64,000 nucleotides of DNA from Cercozoa sp. M6MM (Eukaryota > Endomyxa: Ascetosporea). The stretch lies in the NCBI GenBank assembly GCA_040357565.1, contig JBDODJ010000012.1; one strand, 5' to 3'. The notes beneath the pieces were generated by a model. It made no database searches and was not told the origin of the DNA. It was given only the letters and a program-made list of their open reading frames with translations. A program made the position numbers and the translations under genes. Below, one piece after another: positions 36,095-47,598 of this stretch (positions within the stretch are counted from its first letter, which is position 1; each line of letters starts with the position of its first letter).

Positions 36095-36617
36095 NNNNNN
36101 NNNNACACACACACACACACACACACACAGGATTGGAGGACGCAATTCTGTTGGTCGCAACCGCCTGTCGCACGTGGTACAACTGGTCTTTGGTGCAGGT
36201 GTATGTTTAAAGGCATGCGATGTATACACACATAGTGATACTGCCGGGTGATGCGACCGCACTGCGCGCGCTACCGACTTCCGTTGAAGACATCTTTCTC
36301 AGGTAAATTACTTGAGAGTGGACCAGCTACGCCCCTGAAAGGATGTGTTTGCAGGAGAACAACGCGAGGTGGCACCGACAATGCGCCCGTGCACTCTGCT
36401 GTCACCCGGTACAGACGCGCACGCCCAGATAAACTCTGTACTTTACTGTGGACAACGTACCTCCAGGGTGCCCTTGGACGCCAGCAAGGCCTCCTGGATC
36501 GCACAATTCGTTGTGCTGATTTTGTTGCTGTCGTTGCTGCCGCCGCTGCGACTTTTTTTGGACAAGCGACAACAACCAATTGTCGAAACTCGTCCCGAAG
36601 TTCCGGTTCAGCAATGA
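31879..36617 (+). CDS. large membrane protein with C-terminal anchor, unknown family
   Basis: More than twenty short exons on the plus strand read as one protein. The presumed start is MMNNTLFSPGASHALLWLTL, joined in phase to DEGVALGSMALVPQNKWMVD. Later exons give DCFRRVQSPSATAFVSFVDA, YQAFLRDGRFNDSRCENALM, NLGDTLLVLLDAIDMELASV, MNWTPQKLRDIAEIARQERR, TKALQQLQTLQTTLSQWQQL, FNFTLRLPLRGPMLPQEC, WVSADITGDNVTIGAFVSAN and ILPGDATALRALPTSVEDIF. The last exon has a single strong transmembrane helix, WIAQFVVLILLLSLLPPLRL, then a short charged tail (stop 36615-36617). The plan is a big, probably lumenal or extracellular domain held by one C-terminal helix. I do not recognise the family. Several exons have more than one open frame, so the model is approximate. 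Confidence 0.5.
36048..36129. repeat. (CA)n microsatellite with N gap
   Basis: CA units either side of ten Ns at 36095-36104, in an intron of the membrane-protein gene. Confidence 0.95.
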
Positions 36618-36735
36618 GGCCCAAGCTAGGCTTTAACAATGTGCTCGGGGTGTGATTTACCGCTCGAGCAACAAAAAGTAAAAAGACAAGCAGGATCAGA
36701 CAGGACTTTTTGTTCTTGCAACGCACAGTGCTCCA

Positions 36736-39700
36736 ATGCAAGCTCACGTAGACAAGCTCAAGCTTTTGTACCGCAAGCACACATGTGCTGCCAGTGTCGT
36801 CGGTGGTCGAGTGTACAATTGTTACTGTAGTATATTTTCTCAACACGGCACCTTCAGCCTTCGCCTTGGGAGAGCAGGCACGACGCAAAGCACTTATCGC
36901 TGACCTTCTCGCAGAACGACCTCGCACGAGACCAGCGACCCGTGTCGCAACTGCATTACACGGCAACTGATGCCGAGTGGACGCGCCTCGACGTGCCTGC
37001 TGTCTACGTGGATCGTAAACATTCCTCCTCCCTCACCCACAGGCACCACAGGCAGTGAGCGCGCAACTTACTCGAGCAGGCAGTGCGAAATTGGTGTCGA
37101 CACATGATTCACTCGGACTGTACCTCAAGTCGCACAAGAACGTAGCCTCCTTGCTGTCCTTTGTGTGTTTGCGGAATACCAAGTGAATGGAGTTGCACAG
37201 AAGGACATCGAGGAGACCTGGCTGGACGTTGTTGAGCTCGCCACGGGTCACATCGTGTCTAGTGTACACCGATCACTGTTCTCTGTCCGCGCGGAAGGCA
37301 CTGTGTATGTGTGTGTATGACCAGACACGAGCCAAGACGGCACACGGCAAGATTCTCGCCAACGATCCTTTCGGCACGCCGTCGTTCTCGCCGTAGCCAC
37401 CTCACTTTCTTACCCCCCTGTTTACCCCCCCCCCTTGTTTGTTCCCTTACCTCCATGTGGCAGGTGTGGCACCAAGGTTGTCTACGTTGCCGAGAAGGTA
37501 GATCCTTACCCTATATCGATACCCCTTTTATCGCTTGTCCCCTCAGGCAGCAGGCAAGTCGCGCGAGTTCTTCAACGTGCAGGACGACTGGGACGTCATT
37601 CTCGAGGGTAGGCGCTGACCCTTCCCTTACCCCTGACCCCCTTTACCTCCATTTACCTCCTCCGACAGACAAGGACGACGACAGCAAGAGCGCGGAAAAC
37701 GAGAAACTCGGCGAGTCGTTTTTATTCGAGGTGCCTCGATTTTCTTCCTTTACCCCCCTTTATCCTCTTTACCTCCTTTACTCACCTACCTCCTTTCCTC
37801 ATTACCCCCTCCTTCGACAGGACGACTACGGCGAGCTGTTGGTCGATGTGCGCTGTCCTCGTGTGTGCGTTTCACTTTGCTTCTGTTTACCTCCTGCTCA
37901 CCCTCCTATTGTCCCCCCCCCCCCCCATTTACCCCGTATTTACCCCCTCCCCCATTTACCCCCCTATTTACCCCTCGTTACCCTTCACCCTTTATCCCAT
38001 TACCCCTTTATCCCATTACCCCTTTACCCCCTTTACCCCCTCCCCCAGGTACGTGTTGCACCTGGAGTCGAAGCGCGTGACGCCACTGTCGTCGCCGTCG
38101 CTGCACTCGGCCTTTGCGCCGGTGTTCGCACCGTGCGGCACTCGGGTAGGTGTCCCGTCAAACTGACGGTGTGTGACTGACTGATTGACTGACTGACGGT
38201 GTGTGACTGACCGACTGACTGAGCGTGACACGTGCGCAGGTGGTGTACTGCGCTACACCCGAGCACCCGCGTCGCTTCGGACTGCGTTTCTACAGCGTGC
38301 GTCCGACGCAGCTCGTCGTGTCGCCCGTCGGTTCTGGCGTTCGCGCGGAAACTAGCAGTGTCCGCGCGGATGAGCAGCAGCACACAGTGCTGACTCCTGA
38401 CCTGTACTGCTGCTCGCGGCCGTCCTTCTCGCCGGACGGCTCTGTACGCTGCTGTTTGCCCCTCCCATTTACCCCGTTTACCCCCCCTGTTTACCCCCTC
38501 CCCCAGCAACTGACGTTTCTCTGCTCGCCGGAGGAAGACTGGCACCGTACGTGTTGTTTTAACCCCCCCTTAACTCCTTTACCCCACCTTTACCCCTCTT
38601 ACCCCCTTCCCCCGCAGACTGGACGACGAAGGAGCTGCGCGCGATGCAGTGGTCGAACAATGCCGACGGCAACTCGAACGTTTTGGTTCCGTTGGTGTAC
38701 AAGGTGGGGATTCCTTTTACCCTCCTTACTTCCCTCTTTATCCCCCCCCCCCCCGTTTACCCTCCTGTTCCTACTTGTTTACCGCTTCTCTGTTTACCCC
38801 CTTCTCTGTTTACCCCCCTTCTCTGTTTACTTCCCTTCTCTGTTTACCCCCGTTTACCCCTCCCCGTGTGCAGGCCAAGCCAGGCGAGTTTCCGGGACTG
38901 TACCCAGCGTACTTTCCTGCCAATGCCAGCTGGATCGACACCCACACCATGCTGTAGCTTGTCTTGCTTTTACCCCCTCTACTCTCACCCCCTCTTACCC
39001 TCCCCGTCTAGTGTCACGACACAGTGGAACTCAGAGACGGCACTCGTACTCATCGACACTGTGACTGGTGTTACCCCCTCCCCTACCTCCCTGTAGCCTG
39101 TACCTTTACCCCCTCCCCCGATGCGTGTGTGTGTGTGTGTGCAGGCAAAGTCACGCGAGTGGCGTCGCCGGTGAAGAACGGAAGCGCCGCCATTCTGCAC
39201 CTCAACTCGGCGGCCCGTACCTTCTCTGGCTTTAGCCCCTGTTTACCCCTCTGTTTACCTCCCCCCCCCTGTTTACCCCTCGGTAGGGACGGCACTGGTG
39301 TCGTTCTCGTCGCACGCGCACAGCGGCAGTGTCTACACGATCGACCACGTGGGCACACTGCGACTGGTGCGATCGGGTGCACCGACAGAGACCGTCATGC
39401 GACTGATCGATCACACCGTCAGTGAGAGCGATCAGTGGTTCCAGTCCGTCCTGCTGACGCGGCCTGGGCAGGCGCGACCGGTGCTGCTGTATCTGCACGG
39501 CGGGCCTCACTCCGGTTTCTACCCCTCTCTTACCCCTTCCCCTTTGCCCCCTCTTATCTTTCTCTTACCCCTTATCCCTTTACCCCCCCCCCCCCAACAG
39601 CAATCACAACGGCACACGCCAAGTCGTTCGAAGAGCTGCTGGAGCTTGGTGCAGACTCTTACCCCCTTGCCCCTACTCCCCTTTTACCTCCCTATTACAC

Positions 39701-40905
39701 CCTCTACCTCCTCCCCAGGCTACGACCTGGTGTGTGTCAACTACCGCGGCAGTATTGGCTTCGGTCACGAGTGTTTGGCCTCTCTGCCGGGTACTATCCC
39801 TCTGCCCCCACCCCGTGTTACCCCTCTTACCCCCAACCCTAGGCAAAATCGGCGAGCAGGACGTGAGCGACTGCGTGGCGGCACTGGAGCACTGCGCCGC
39901 CTTGCACCTTGGCAAGGAGGTCGACGAGGATCTGGCCACCTGGGCTGCTCGGTATGTGTCTACTTTTACCCCCCCCCCCCCCACCCCTCCCTGTATTTTC
40001 TTTACCCCCCCGGCAGACGAGGTGTTGGCGTGTTTGGCGGAAGCCACGGCGGTTTTCTCACTTTGCACCTGCTCGGGCAGCACGCCTCCTTGTTCCGGTA
40101 CTTAATCCCTCCCTTTATCGCTTTACCCCTCCCGTTACCCCTTACCCGGCAGAGCGGGCGTGGCGCTTAACCCGGTAGCCGACATGGCGGCGATGTCGGC
40201 GCACACCGACATTCCGGACTGGGTGCAGTTCGAGGCCACTGGCAAGCCTGGTATGTTAGCCCCCCCCCCCGCCACCTCCTCTTTACCCCACCTCTCTTCT
40301 TTACCCTACCCCTCCCTTTTACCCCCTACCACCGCCTGGTGTCTCAGGAAACGTGCATCCGACGTCTGCGGATTTTGCGCGCTTCCATGCACAATCGCCC
40401 GTAGCCTCATCCCCTTTACCCCGCCTTCTTGCCCCCTTTACCCCCACCTTCTTGCCCCCTTTACCCCCACCTTCTTGCCCCCTTTACCCCTCCTCCAACA
40501 GGCAGCGCACTCGAACAAGGTGGTGTCACCTACGCTCTTGCTGCTCGGCGGCTCTGACCGGCGCGTTCCTTTCCCAGGTACTGGACTAGCTTGTTTATGG
40601 CAGGTCTGTATCTACCTGCTACCTGTATCTGTGTCTATATCCGGGGGTGCACACTGCAGGTGCTCTGGCCTACCGCAATCGCTTGCGTGCACGTGGTGTG
40701 GAGTGCAGGTAAATAATTGCCTTGTATGCATGTAATGTTATATATATGTATGGACAGAACGCACTTCTACGCCACGATGACGCACGGACTGCGCGATGTC
40801 GTGGCACAGCAGGCCGACGTCGACCTAAACAAACTGCTGTGGCTCGAGCGACACGTGCGCCGCGTCGACGCACTCGCTCCGGCCGACTCTTCCGATTCGA
40901 ACTGA
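36736..40905 (+). CDS. APEH: acylaminoacyl-peptidase (prolyl oligopeptidase family)
   Basis: The C-terminal alpha/beta hydrolase follows acylaminoacyl-peptidase: LLYLHGGPHSGF, YDLVCVNYRGSIGFGHECLA, SLPGKIGEQDVSDCVAALEH, VGVFGGSHGGFLTLHLLGQH with the nucleophile Ser (about 40042), NPVADMAAMSAHTDIPDWVQ, LLLLGGSDRRVPF with the acid Asp, and FYATMTHGL with the His. Upstream is the propeller region: HGKILANDPFGTPSFSP, TKVVYVAEK and VAPGVEARDATVVA. The enzyme removes N-acylated residues from peptides in the cytosol. Introns are packed with TTTACCCC-type repeats and nearly all donors are GTA. Exon 1 is tentatively MQAHVDKLKLLYRKHTCAAS at 36736. The first two exons are the weak part of the model. Stop 40903-40905. 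Confidence 0.88.
37391..40500 (+). repeat. C-rich TTTACCCC intron repeats
   Basis: Introns of the APEH gene are made almost wholly of irregular units TTTACCCC, CTTACCCC and TTTATCCC on the sense strand, for example 37970-38046, 38755-38870 and 40430-40498, with C runs of 8-13 at 37916, 38747, 39587, 39967 and 40260. Confidence 0.85.
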
Positions 40906-42773
40906 CCCGTGAAAACTGAAGCGAACTCGAACTTGGTCTGCCGACTCTACGCTAACTAGATTGTAGTCAAGTACCATACGATGATATGTCTGGCAGCCTT
41001 CACTCAGTTATATCGATTCATCAATCACGTCATGCCGTGCGATGGAAACGCACGGGCGGTCCGCGCCGGTACGCGCGCTTTTTTGTAAAGCACGGCCTCG
41101 ATTGCATCCAAAAAGGCCGTGTCACCGACGTAGGTCACAACTAACCATAACAACCATCACCCCCCAACAAGCTAAATTAGAGGCAGGCTTCTTTGTTTTT
41201 GAACAGAGTTACCGCACTGTGCGAGCCAGTGGCAATCGCGACGAAGCGTCTGTTCGGCACTCACTTGAACGGCACGAGCACAGTGTGCCAGCTGTCAAGA
41301 CCACTCTTCTGATTCGTTGATTGATGCCGAGAGGTGTGCTTAAGAAAGAAACGTACGTGTGTCCGGGCATTTCTCAGTGCCACTCGAAGGTCTTTGGCGC
41401 ACCGTCTGTACCGTAGACTTACACCCCACTTCTTCTAAAAAGTACACACGAAGAGCACCGAAACAAACGGCGTCGTGGGAGAGCAGTCGTCACATCGGAT
41501 GCTGTACCGGCACTGTGTTGCACCAGTGTGCACAACACACGAGTGTCCTACCCACAAATGATTGACACTGCTACCTCTACTTCTATCACCATTGGTACTG
41601 CGTACCATTGGCAAAGCATGGCGCCGCAAAAAGAAGGCAAAGAGCGAATCGTCATTGCATCGCACCGAGGCACTCAAGTGACGCAGCAGAATGTTCAGAT
41701 CCTATTGCGTAGGGCAGCGTTGCTTGAAAGGGTCAAAGTATATTACTGAATAAAGTGACTAAGTTTACAGCAGCACCGAAGAGAGCTATCGCGTCAAACA
41801 AAAAATCGTCGCTGCCACACATTCGATCTGCCAGTGCGCCAAGCACTTTGAGCAGTCTGTAAACTTACAGTGTACGAGGAGCGCAGAAGCGCAATTTTAC
41901 AAGTAAAACGTAGTAACGTACTTGTTGTTCACAGCGTCATGCAACAGTTCACGCAGTGGGTACGGCGCCTCTTGACTGCAACCACGGTCATTTGGCTAGT
42001 TCCTTCTGCTGGAAGACAAAAAGTGTACCAGACCTTGCTCACACCCAGCTGCTGCAACAACTGTACAGCACGTTCTTCATCTCCCTATGAGCAAAATACA
42101 GATATGATTTGTTCCTTTAGCTCCTTTCAACGTGTCCAACACCACAGAGTGAGTACATCTTTGACTGCGGTGCGACATTGAATTGAACGTGACCTGCGCG
42201 ACACTGCCACCGCTTTCAATGCGATAGTTTCGCGTACACAACTCGACGCGTGTCTTTTCTGTGTCTATGGTTTAGATAGGTGATCGAGCTATTCAGGAGC
42301 ACCCTCCTCGCTACTCAAATTAAAGTTTGAACGGAACCTGTTCAACACGAGGGCTTTTTTCGCGAGACACGATCTGAGCGTGCTTTGCCGCAGAGATTAA
42401 TGACCGATCTGGTGGCTGTTGGAGCATCTCAGTACTATACACTGGATGTTGTACTGTATGTATGTACAAGTGCTCAGGTTCGGCGATCCAAGGTTTGGTA
42501 TTTACCGATCCCTTAAATATAGCCACCTTGGAACATAATTGGCCTCAACACGCAGTAGCGTAGGTGCCCATCGTGTCACAGCAGTTGTGTTGTGCCTCTC
42601 GTAGTTTTCGTAGGTCGTTTTCTTGTTTGTTCGTCGAGCTGGTCTTTTCGTGGTGTTTTGTGGTTTTTCCTCTGCTTCCTCCGCGTGGATGCTTTTTGTT
42701 TCAAAAATACGCTGAGATTTGAAGAGCAGGAGAAACGAAAATGTGTATTGTGTTGTGTGGGTGCAGGCGGAAG
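40906..42773. other. region without a confident gene model; possible short genes
   Basis: 1.9 kb between APEH and CWC2. A frame at about 41046-41108 (KRTGGPRRYARFFVKHG, then GLDCIQKGRV) may splice at GTAGG to SYRTVRASGNRDEASVRHSL and end at 41320, and MPRGVLKKET at 41324 may open another short gene. No family is recognised and the starts are not clear. 41760-42570 shows no convincing coding sequence. Confidence 0.35.
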
Positions 42774-45422
42774 ATGAGCAACGAGTTCACGGGCCGCACG
42801 AAGCTTGGCCAGCTGGCCAAGGACCCGGCCAAGCTGGCGCGCTTCCAGCGACAACAGGAGCTCAAGGTGCGTCGTTTCCTTGCCAAACATTTGCCTGCCT
42901 TAGCTCTTTTATCTGTTCATCAATTTATCTTCTTGCTTGTTCCCTATTGCAGAAGCGCATCATGTCCGGTGAAGTCGTCACGCAGCCATTGCCGCAGTTC
43001 AAAACGCGCGTATCCTTGACTCTCAATTCTCTGCTCGGACCTGTCCACTTTGGACGCTTGTCTGCCTCTGTCGTTCAAATGTACAGGCTGAGCGACCGGC
43101 GCGTCCGTCGCGCCCGGCACGTCGACAGGGCGACAAGCCGCGACAGACCAACGATGTACAGCACAGCACATACACTCTCCGTTCCCTCTTTTTCAGGACA
43201 GATGATGATGCGCACAGACCGACCTGGTGGGCGACTACAACATCTGGTACCACAAGTACCCGACACGCCGCGAGAACATTGGCGAGCGCAAGCCGGCCGA
43301 GACGCGCGTTGACATCTCACGCGACAGTGGTGCGATTCCCCACCCTCATCCGCTCCCTACCTGTATGTTTGCACCTGGGTGTAGGTTTCACCAAGGCGGA
43401 CGACAGCAAGCGCTACTTGCCGCTGTGTCTCTTCTTTGCCCGCGGGTACTTCTCTCTATCTTTCTGTGCCCCAACTGTACTTTCTATGTGCGTCCGTGAG
43501 TGTGCATGTATACGGTGTGTGCAGATGCTGCTGGAAGGGTTCCCAGTGCGTGTTTCACCACCGCGCGCCGTGCCTCTGGGACGAGCAGAGTATGGTACAG
43601 CCCCCTTTAAACCTCCCTTCCTTTCCCTTTGTTCCGACTCTTCTCATGTCATCAGCCACAAACGCACGACTGCTTTGGCCGCGAACGTTGGAACGACCAC
43701 CGTGATGACATGGGGTAGCCTGCCTCCTCACTTCACCCCGCCCCTTTGCCCCCTTGTTACACCTGTCCCGTTGCTGTGCAGTGGCGTCGGTGCACTGAAC
43801 CAGGAGAACCGAACGTTGTACGTTGGTGCTATTGGACAGCCGCAACCTGAGGTAGCACGCACGCCAAATGTAAATAGATTCATGCAAATGTATGTGTATG
43901 TGTGCCGTAGGACAACCTCGGCTGGGACGACATTGAGGCGCGTATTAAGGAGGAAATGGTAATTCATTTTCAGAACGGCACTGTACTGCTTGTGCTATGC
44001 GCGTGTGACCCCGCAGGAGGATTTCGGACCCACCGAGTACTGCCGCGTCATCAAGCACCTGGTGCCTAGTGTCTTATGCTCCTCTGTGTCCCCATGCACC
44101 TAAACGAATGCACGTCTGACAGGGCATTGCGTTCGTGCGATTCCGCTGGCGTGCGAGCGCCGAGTTCGCTAAGCAGGTGCCTTTTGATCCGCGTGTGTCT
44201 GTGTGTCTGTGTGTCTGTGTCTGTGTGTGTGTGTGTGTGTGTGTGCGTGTGTGTGTGTGTCTGTGTGTGTCTGTGTGTGTGCATGTGGGTGAACGTTGAC
44301 AGGCCATGGCCGGCCAGTCTCTGCATGGCATTCGGTCGTGCCTCAACGTGCGCTGGGCCTACGACGACCCGAACCCGCGCGCGCGTGAGCAAGAGGGTGC
44401 TTTCTCTTTGTTGTTTGGACTCTGCTCTGTGTACATCATTGTTTTCCTCGTAGAGCAACGCAAGCGTTCGCTCGTGGCACAGGTGCCCTTTTTCTGCTTT
44501 GTCCTTTCAATCCCGACTGTGTGCATTACAGTGTCTTGTTGTTGTTGTCCCTGCCGGTAGGCACTTGCGCTTAAGGCGGCCCGCGACGGCGTCAAGCTCG
44601 ACGCAGAGGCACGTCGAGCCGCCAAGAAACTCATCGGGTACACCCTCTCCTCCTCATGTGCTTGTGTGTCTGACGTGTGGCACGACAGACCGGCTCTGCA
44701 CACGATCGAGCGCAAGTTGATGGAGCAGCGCGAGGATGTTATGGCTCTCTCACAGGTATAGCCAGCTCCATGTGTTCTGTGGTCAGAGTAGTACACATTC
44801 ATGTGAGATGCTGCTGTTGTATCCGAGCAGACGCAGTTGACACAGACGGCGGCGTTGGTGTCGTTGCCGCCTTCGTTGGCTGTGGTACGCATGTATTCCC
44901 ACCCAACATGTTTGTCTGTTTGAGTATGATGTGCCCTCCCTGACTGTGCAGCAGCAGCAGCAGCAGCAGCAACTGGCGATCGCTGCGGCACCTCCTGGAT
45001 TGGTATCCATGTTCAAGAGATTACCCTCTATCCGTGCATGTAAGTGTGTATTTGTGTGCTGCAGTCAATGCCACCCGGCCTTAAGCGTCGCCTGCCCGAG
45101 CCAGAGCAGGTGCAGATGAACACGGCCAAGATCGCCGAGTTCTCCGCTCCCGCTGGTACACTGGCCCGTGCTTTGTTCTGTGCTTTGTTCTACTCCCGTA
45201 CTTGCGTATCGACAGGGGAGGAGCACGAGCAACAGCCTGTCCCCGAACAGAGCACGAGCGTTGCGGAGGAGGACGAGGTGCCTCCTCCCTGCCTGTTTGT
45301 GATATCCCGTGTCCTTTTGGATTTGGCCCGATACCGTTCTTATCCATGTGTAGGAATCGCAAGAACCCGCCAGGAAAAAGGCGCGCATCGCCGTGCCACT
45401 CGTGAAGAAGCACGCCGCGTAG
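42774..45422 (+). CDS. CWC2: pre-mRNA splicing factor CWC2 (NineTeen-associated)
   Basis: The protein starts MSNEFTGRTKLGQLAKDPAK. The Torus/zinc-finger part is clear: DYNIWYHKYPTRRENIGERK, then RVDISRDSGFTKADDSKRY, then a CCCH finger CLFFARGCCWKGSQCVFHH. The RRM follows: NRTLYVGAIGQPQPE, GIAFVRFRWRASAEFAKQAM and GIRSCLNVRWAYDDPNP. Next come a Gln-rich stretch from CAG repeats at 44951 and an Ala/Lys-rich end (RKKARIAVPLVKKHAA, stop 45420-45422). CWC2 (RBM22 in animals) contacts U6 snRNA and the branch helix in the active spliceosome. About a dozen short exons with GTAC, GTGC and GTAT donors. The separate CWC2 form rather than a Slt11 fusion fits fungi and some protists. Confidence 0.9.
44203..44281. 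repeat. GT-rich compound microsatellite
   Basis: TCTGTG and GT units mixed, in a CWC2 intron. Confidence 0.9.
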
Positions 45423-45775
45423 ACGCACACAGAGCAAAACGAGAGTGTGCCACGATTAACCCGATCGTATAGTAGCTGAATAGAGTGTCTCAAACTTTGC
45501 GTTGTCCGCCACCCGACGGCACCCGATTGACCAACGGAGCCGCGCTCCTGCAGCTATTCAAATCACGTGCGCCGAGTTCGGAGCCGACGCGACCGCTGTT
45601 CCTACCGTGCTTCGCTTTGCTAACGTATACGTAGTAAACCGTACGTATATACGTACTAGTACGAGTAGGTTCTGTGAGTACTAGTAGATTCGGATAACGT
45701 TCGGTAAACTAAATTATATTTACGCTCTACGCTAAGTAAAATTAGTATTCGGCTCGCGCCATCCGATCGGGAAAA
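45423..45775. other. spacer between convergent genes
   Basis: 353 bases between the ends of CWC2 (+) and the importin gene (-). Contains the near-palindrome GTACGTATATACGTAC at 45641 and an AT-rich part at 45710-45750. No gene seen. Confidence 0.5.
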
Positions 45776-46240
45776 CTACTTGCCGGCCTGCACACGAGCC
45801 ACAGCGAGCTGCAGCCACTGCTGCGATTCCGGCGACTGCGCCGATGGAACACCAACACATTATGAGAGACTCAATTTACACGAGGCAGCAAGAATATGGT
45901 ACGAGGGACTGAGCGGCTTGTTGGACGGCAGCTTCATTCTGCAGCAGCGACTTGAGCATCTCGCGAATCTGCGCATTCAGGTATGCCGAGTGACCATACA
46001 CAGATACACAAACACATGCAGGGGGAGCATAGACGGAGTGATACAGCGCCGACGTGGTCCGCGAACACGTGCTCACTGAGTGGCAGTTCTCCCTGCTCGA
46101 GCTGCGCCGCCGGACTACTGTGCATGATGCCAAAGCCAAGCACGGCCAGCCACTGCGGCAGCAACGACGCCTCGTGCAGCGGCAGGACCCTACAAGGCAA
46201 GGGTCGTGTGCGTGTGTGTGTGTGTGTGTGNNNNNNNNNN

Positions 46241-46291
<51 letters not shown>

Positions 46292-47545
46292 TGTGTGTGT
46301 GTGCAACAGGGAACAGTACTGCTGCTGTGCCAGTTCGACGAGAGCGCTGAAACACTCGCGATTGTCCAGAGCACTCTCGGCCGGCAGCGAGGCAAAGAAA
46401 GGTTGCAACTACAATACACGGACATTACACACATACCCAGGGAACGGGGTAAGCTGCAAGGAGACAACACTACCAGACTCGACACGTTCGGCTTGGATCG
46501 GTGCTTCTTGAGCATCTGCTCACACAGGGGGTACAAGGAAGTACAAGGGAGTATAAGGAGTGTCTGGGGTATGACTTACCGTGGCAGCGGCAGCGAGAGC
46601 GGCATCGTGCGCCTCCTGTTCGAATGCCTCCGTCTCCAACGACACCGAGAGCTCCGTTCCGACCACGCGCACCAGATCTGACCGTACGGGCTAGTGTGCG
46701 AAATAAAGGCACAAAGGGGTAGGGTAGGTACCATTGATAGGCAGCAGCTTGGCCGGCACCACACCTATCGAACACACGTCAGATACAAACTAACCGGAAG
46801 TGGGGGGAGGGGAGGGGTAAGGGGTAAGGAGTACCCGACACGGCCTGCACGTAGCACTGCGCAGCACGGCGCAGTTCCGAGTGAGCGCCTAAGGTAAGGG
46901 GCAGGGAAGTAAGGGGCAAGAAGGTAGGGGTAAGGGGTAAGGGGATAGGGGTAAGGGTAAGTGCCAGTACCCGGACCAGCAACGTTCAGCAGCGGTGATA
47001 CGAGCTTCCGCGTGCCCTTGACAATGTCCTGCACGCACACATGTAGGGGTAAAAGGGGAAAGATGGTAAGGGTAAGGGGCAAAGGGGAGCGAAGCACCTT
47101 CTTGGCCGCAGGCGAAACCGCAGGCGACAGCAGCGGGTCGACGAACAAGAAGACACCCTGCGCGACGGCGTACGGGTCCTCGCGGAAGATGCTGTCCGCG
47201 TGGACACACCGAGTCAGTCCGTTAGGGCCAAGTCACTCAGATATCAATAGAGGTACCTGTCAGCCTTTTTGATTAGCATTTCGGCCAGCGGCACCAGTTT
47301 GCGCTGCCACGTCTTGAGCCACCGGTCGCCCACCTGGATTCCGGGGGAGGGGGGAGGGTAAAGGGGGCAAGGGAGATACAACAGGCAGTACCAGACTGAA
47401 CACAGTGTCGGACAACTGCACCGCCGTCGCCAGCACGGGGTTCTCCTGTATCGTGGCGGCGGGGGGGGGGGGGAAAGGGGTGGGGGGGAAAAGGGGATAA
47501 AGGGGGGGGGTAGAGAGAGAGAGCGAGAGAGCGAGAGAGCGAGAG

Positions 47546-47598
<53 letters not shown>

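Noticed and set aside
37970-38046. Internal telomere repeat
   Set aside because: The TTTACCCC units are irregular and confined to introns in the sense direction, so an intron motif explains them better.
41359-41750. Several overlapping frames suggesting a zinc-ribbon or ribosomal protein
   Set aside because: CPGISQCHSKVFG looks metal-binding but the frame stops at once and no consistent splicing was found; kept only as an uncertain region.
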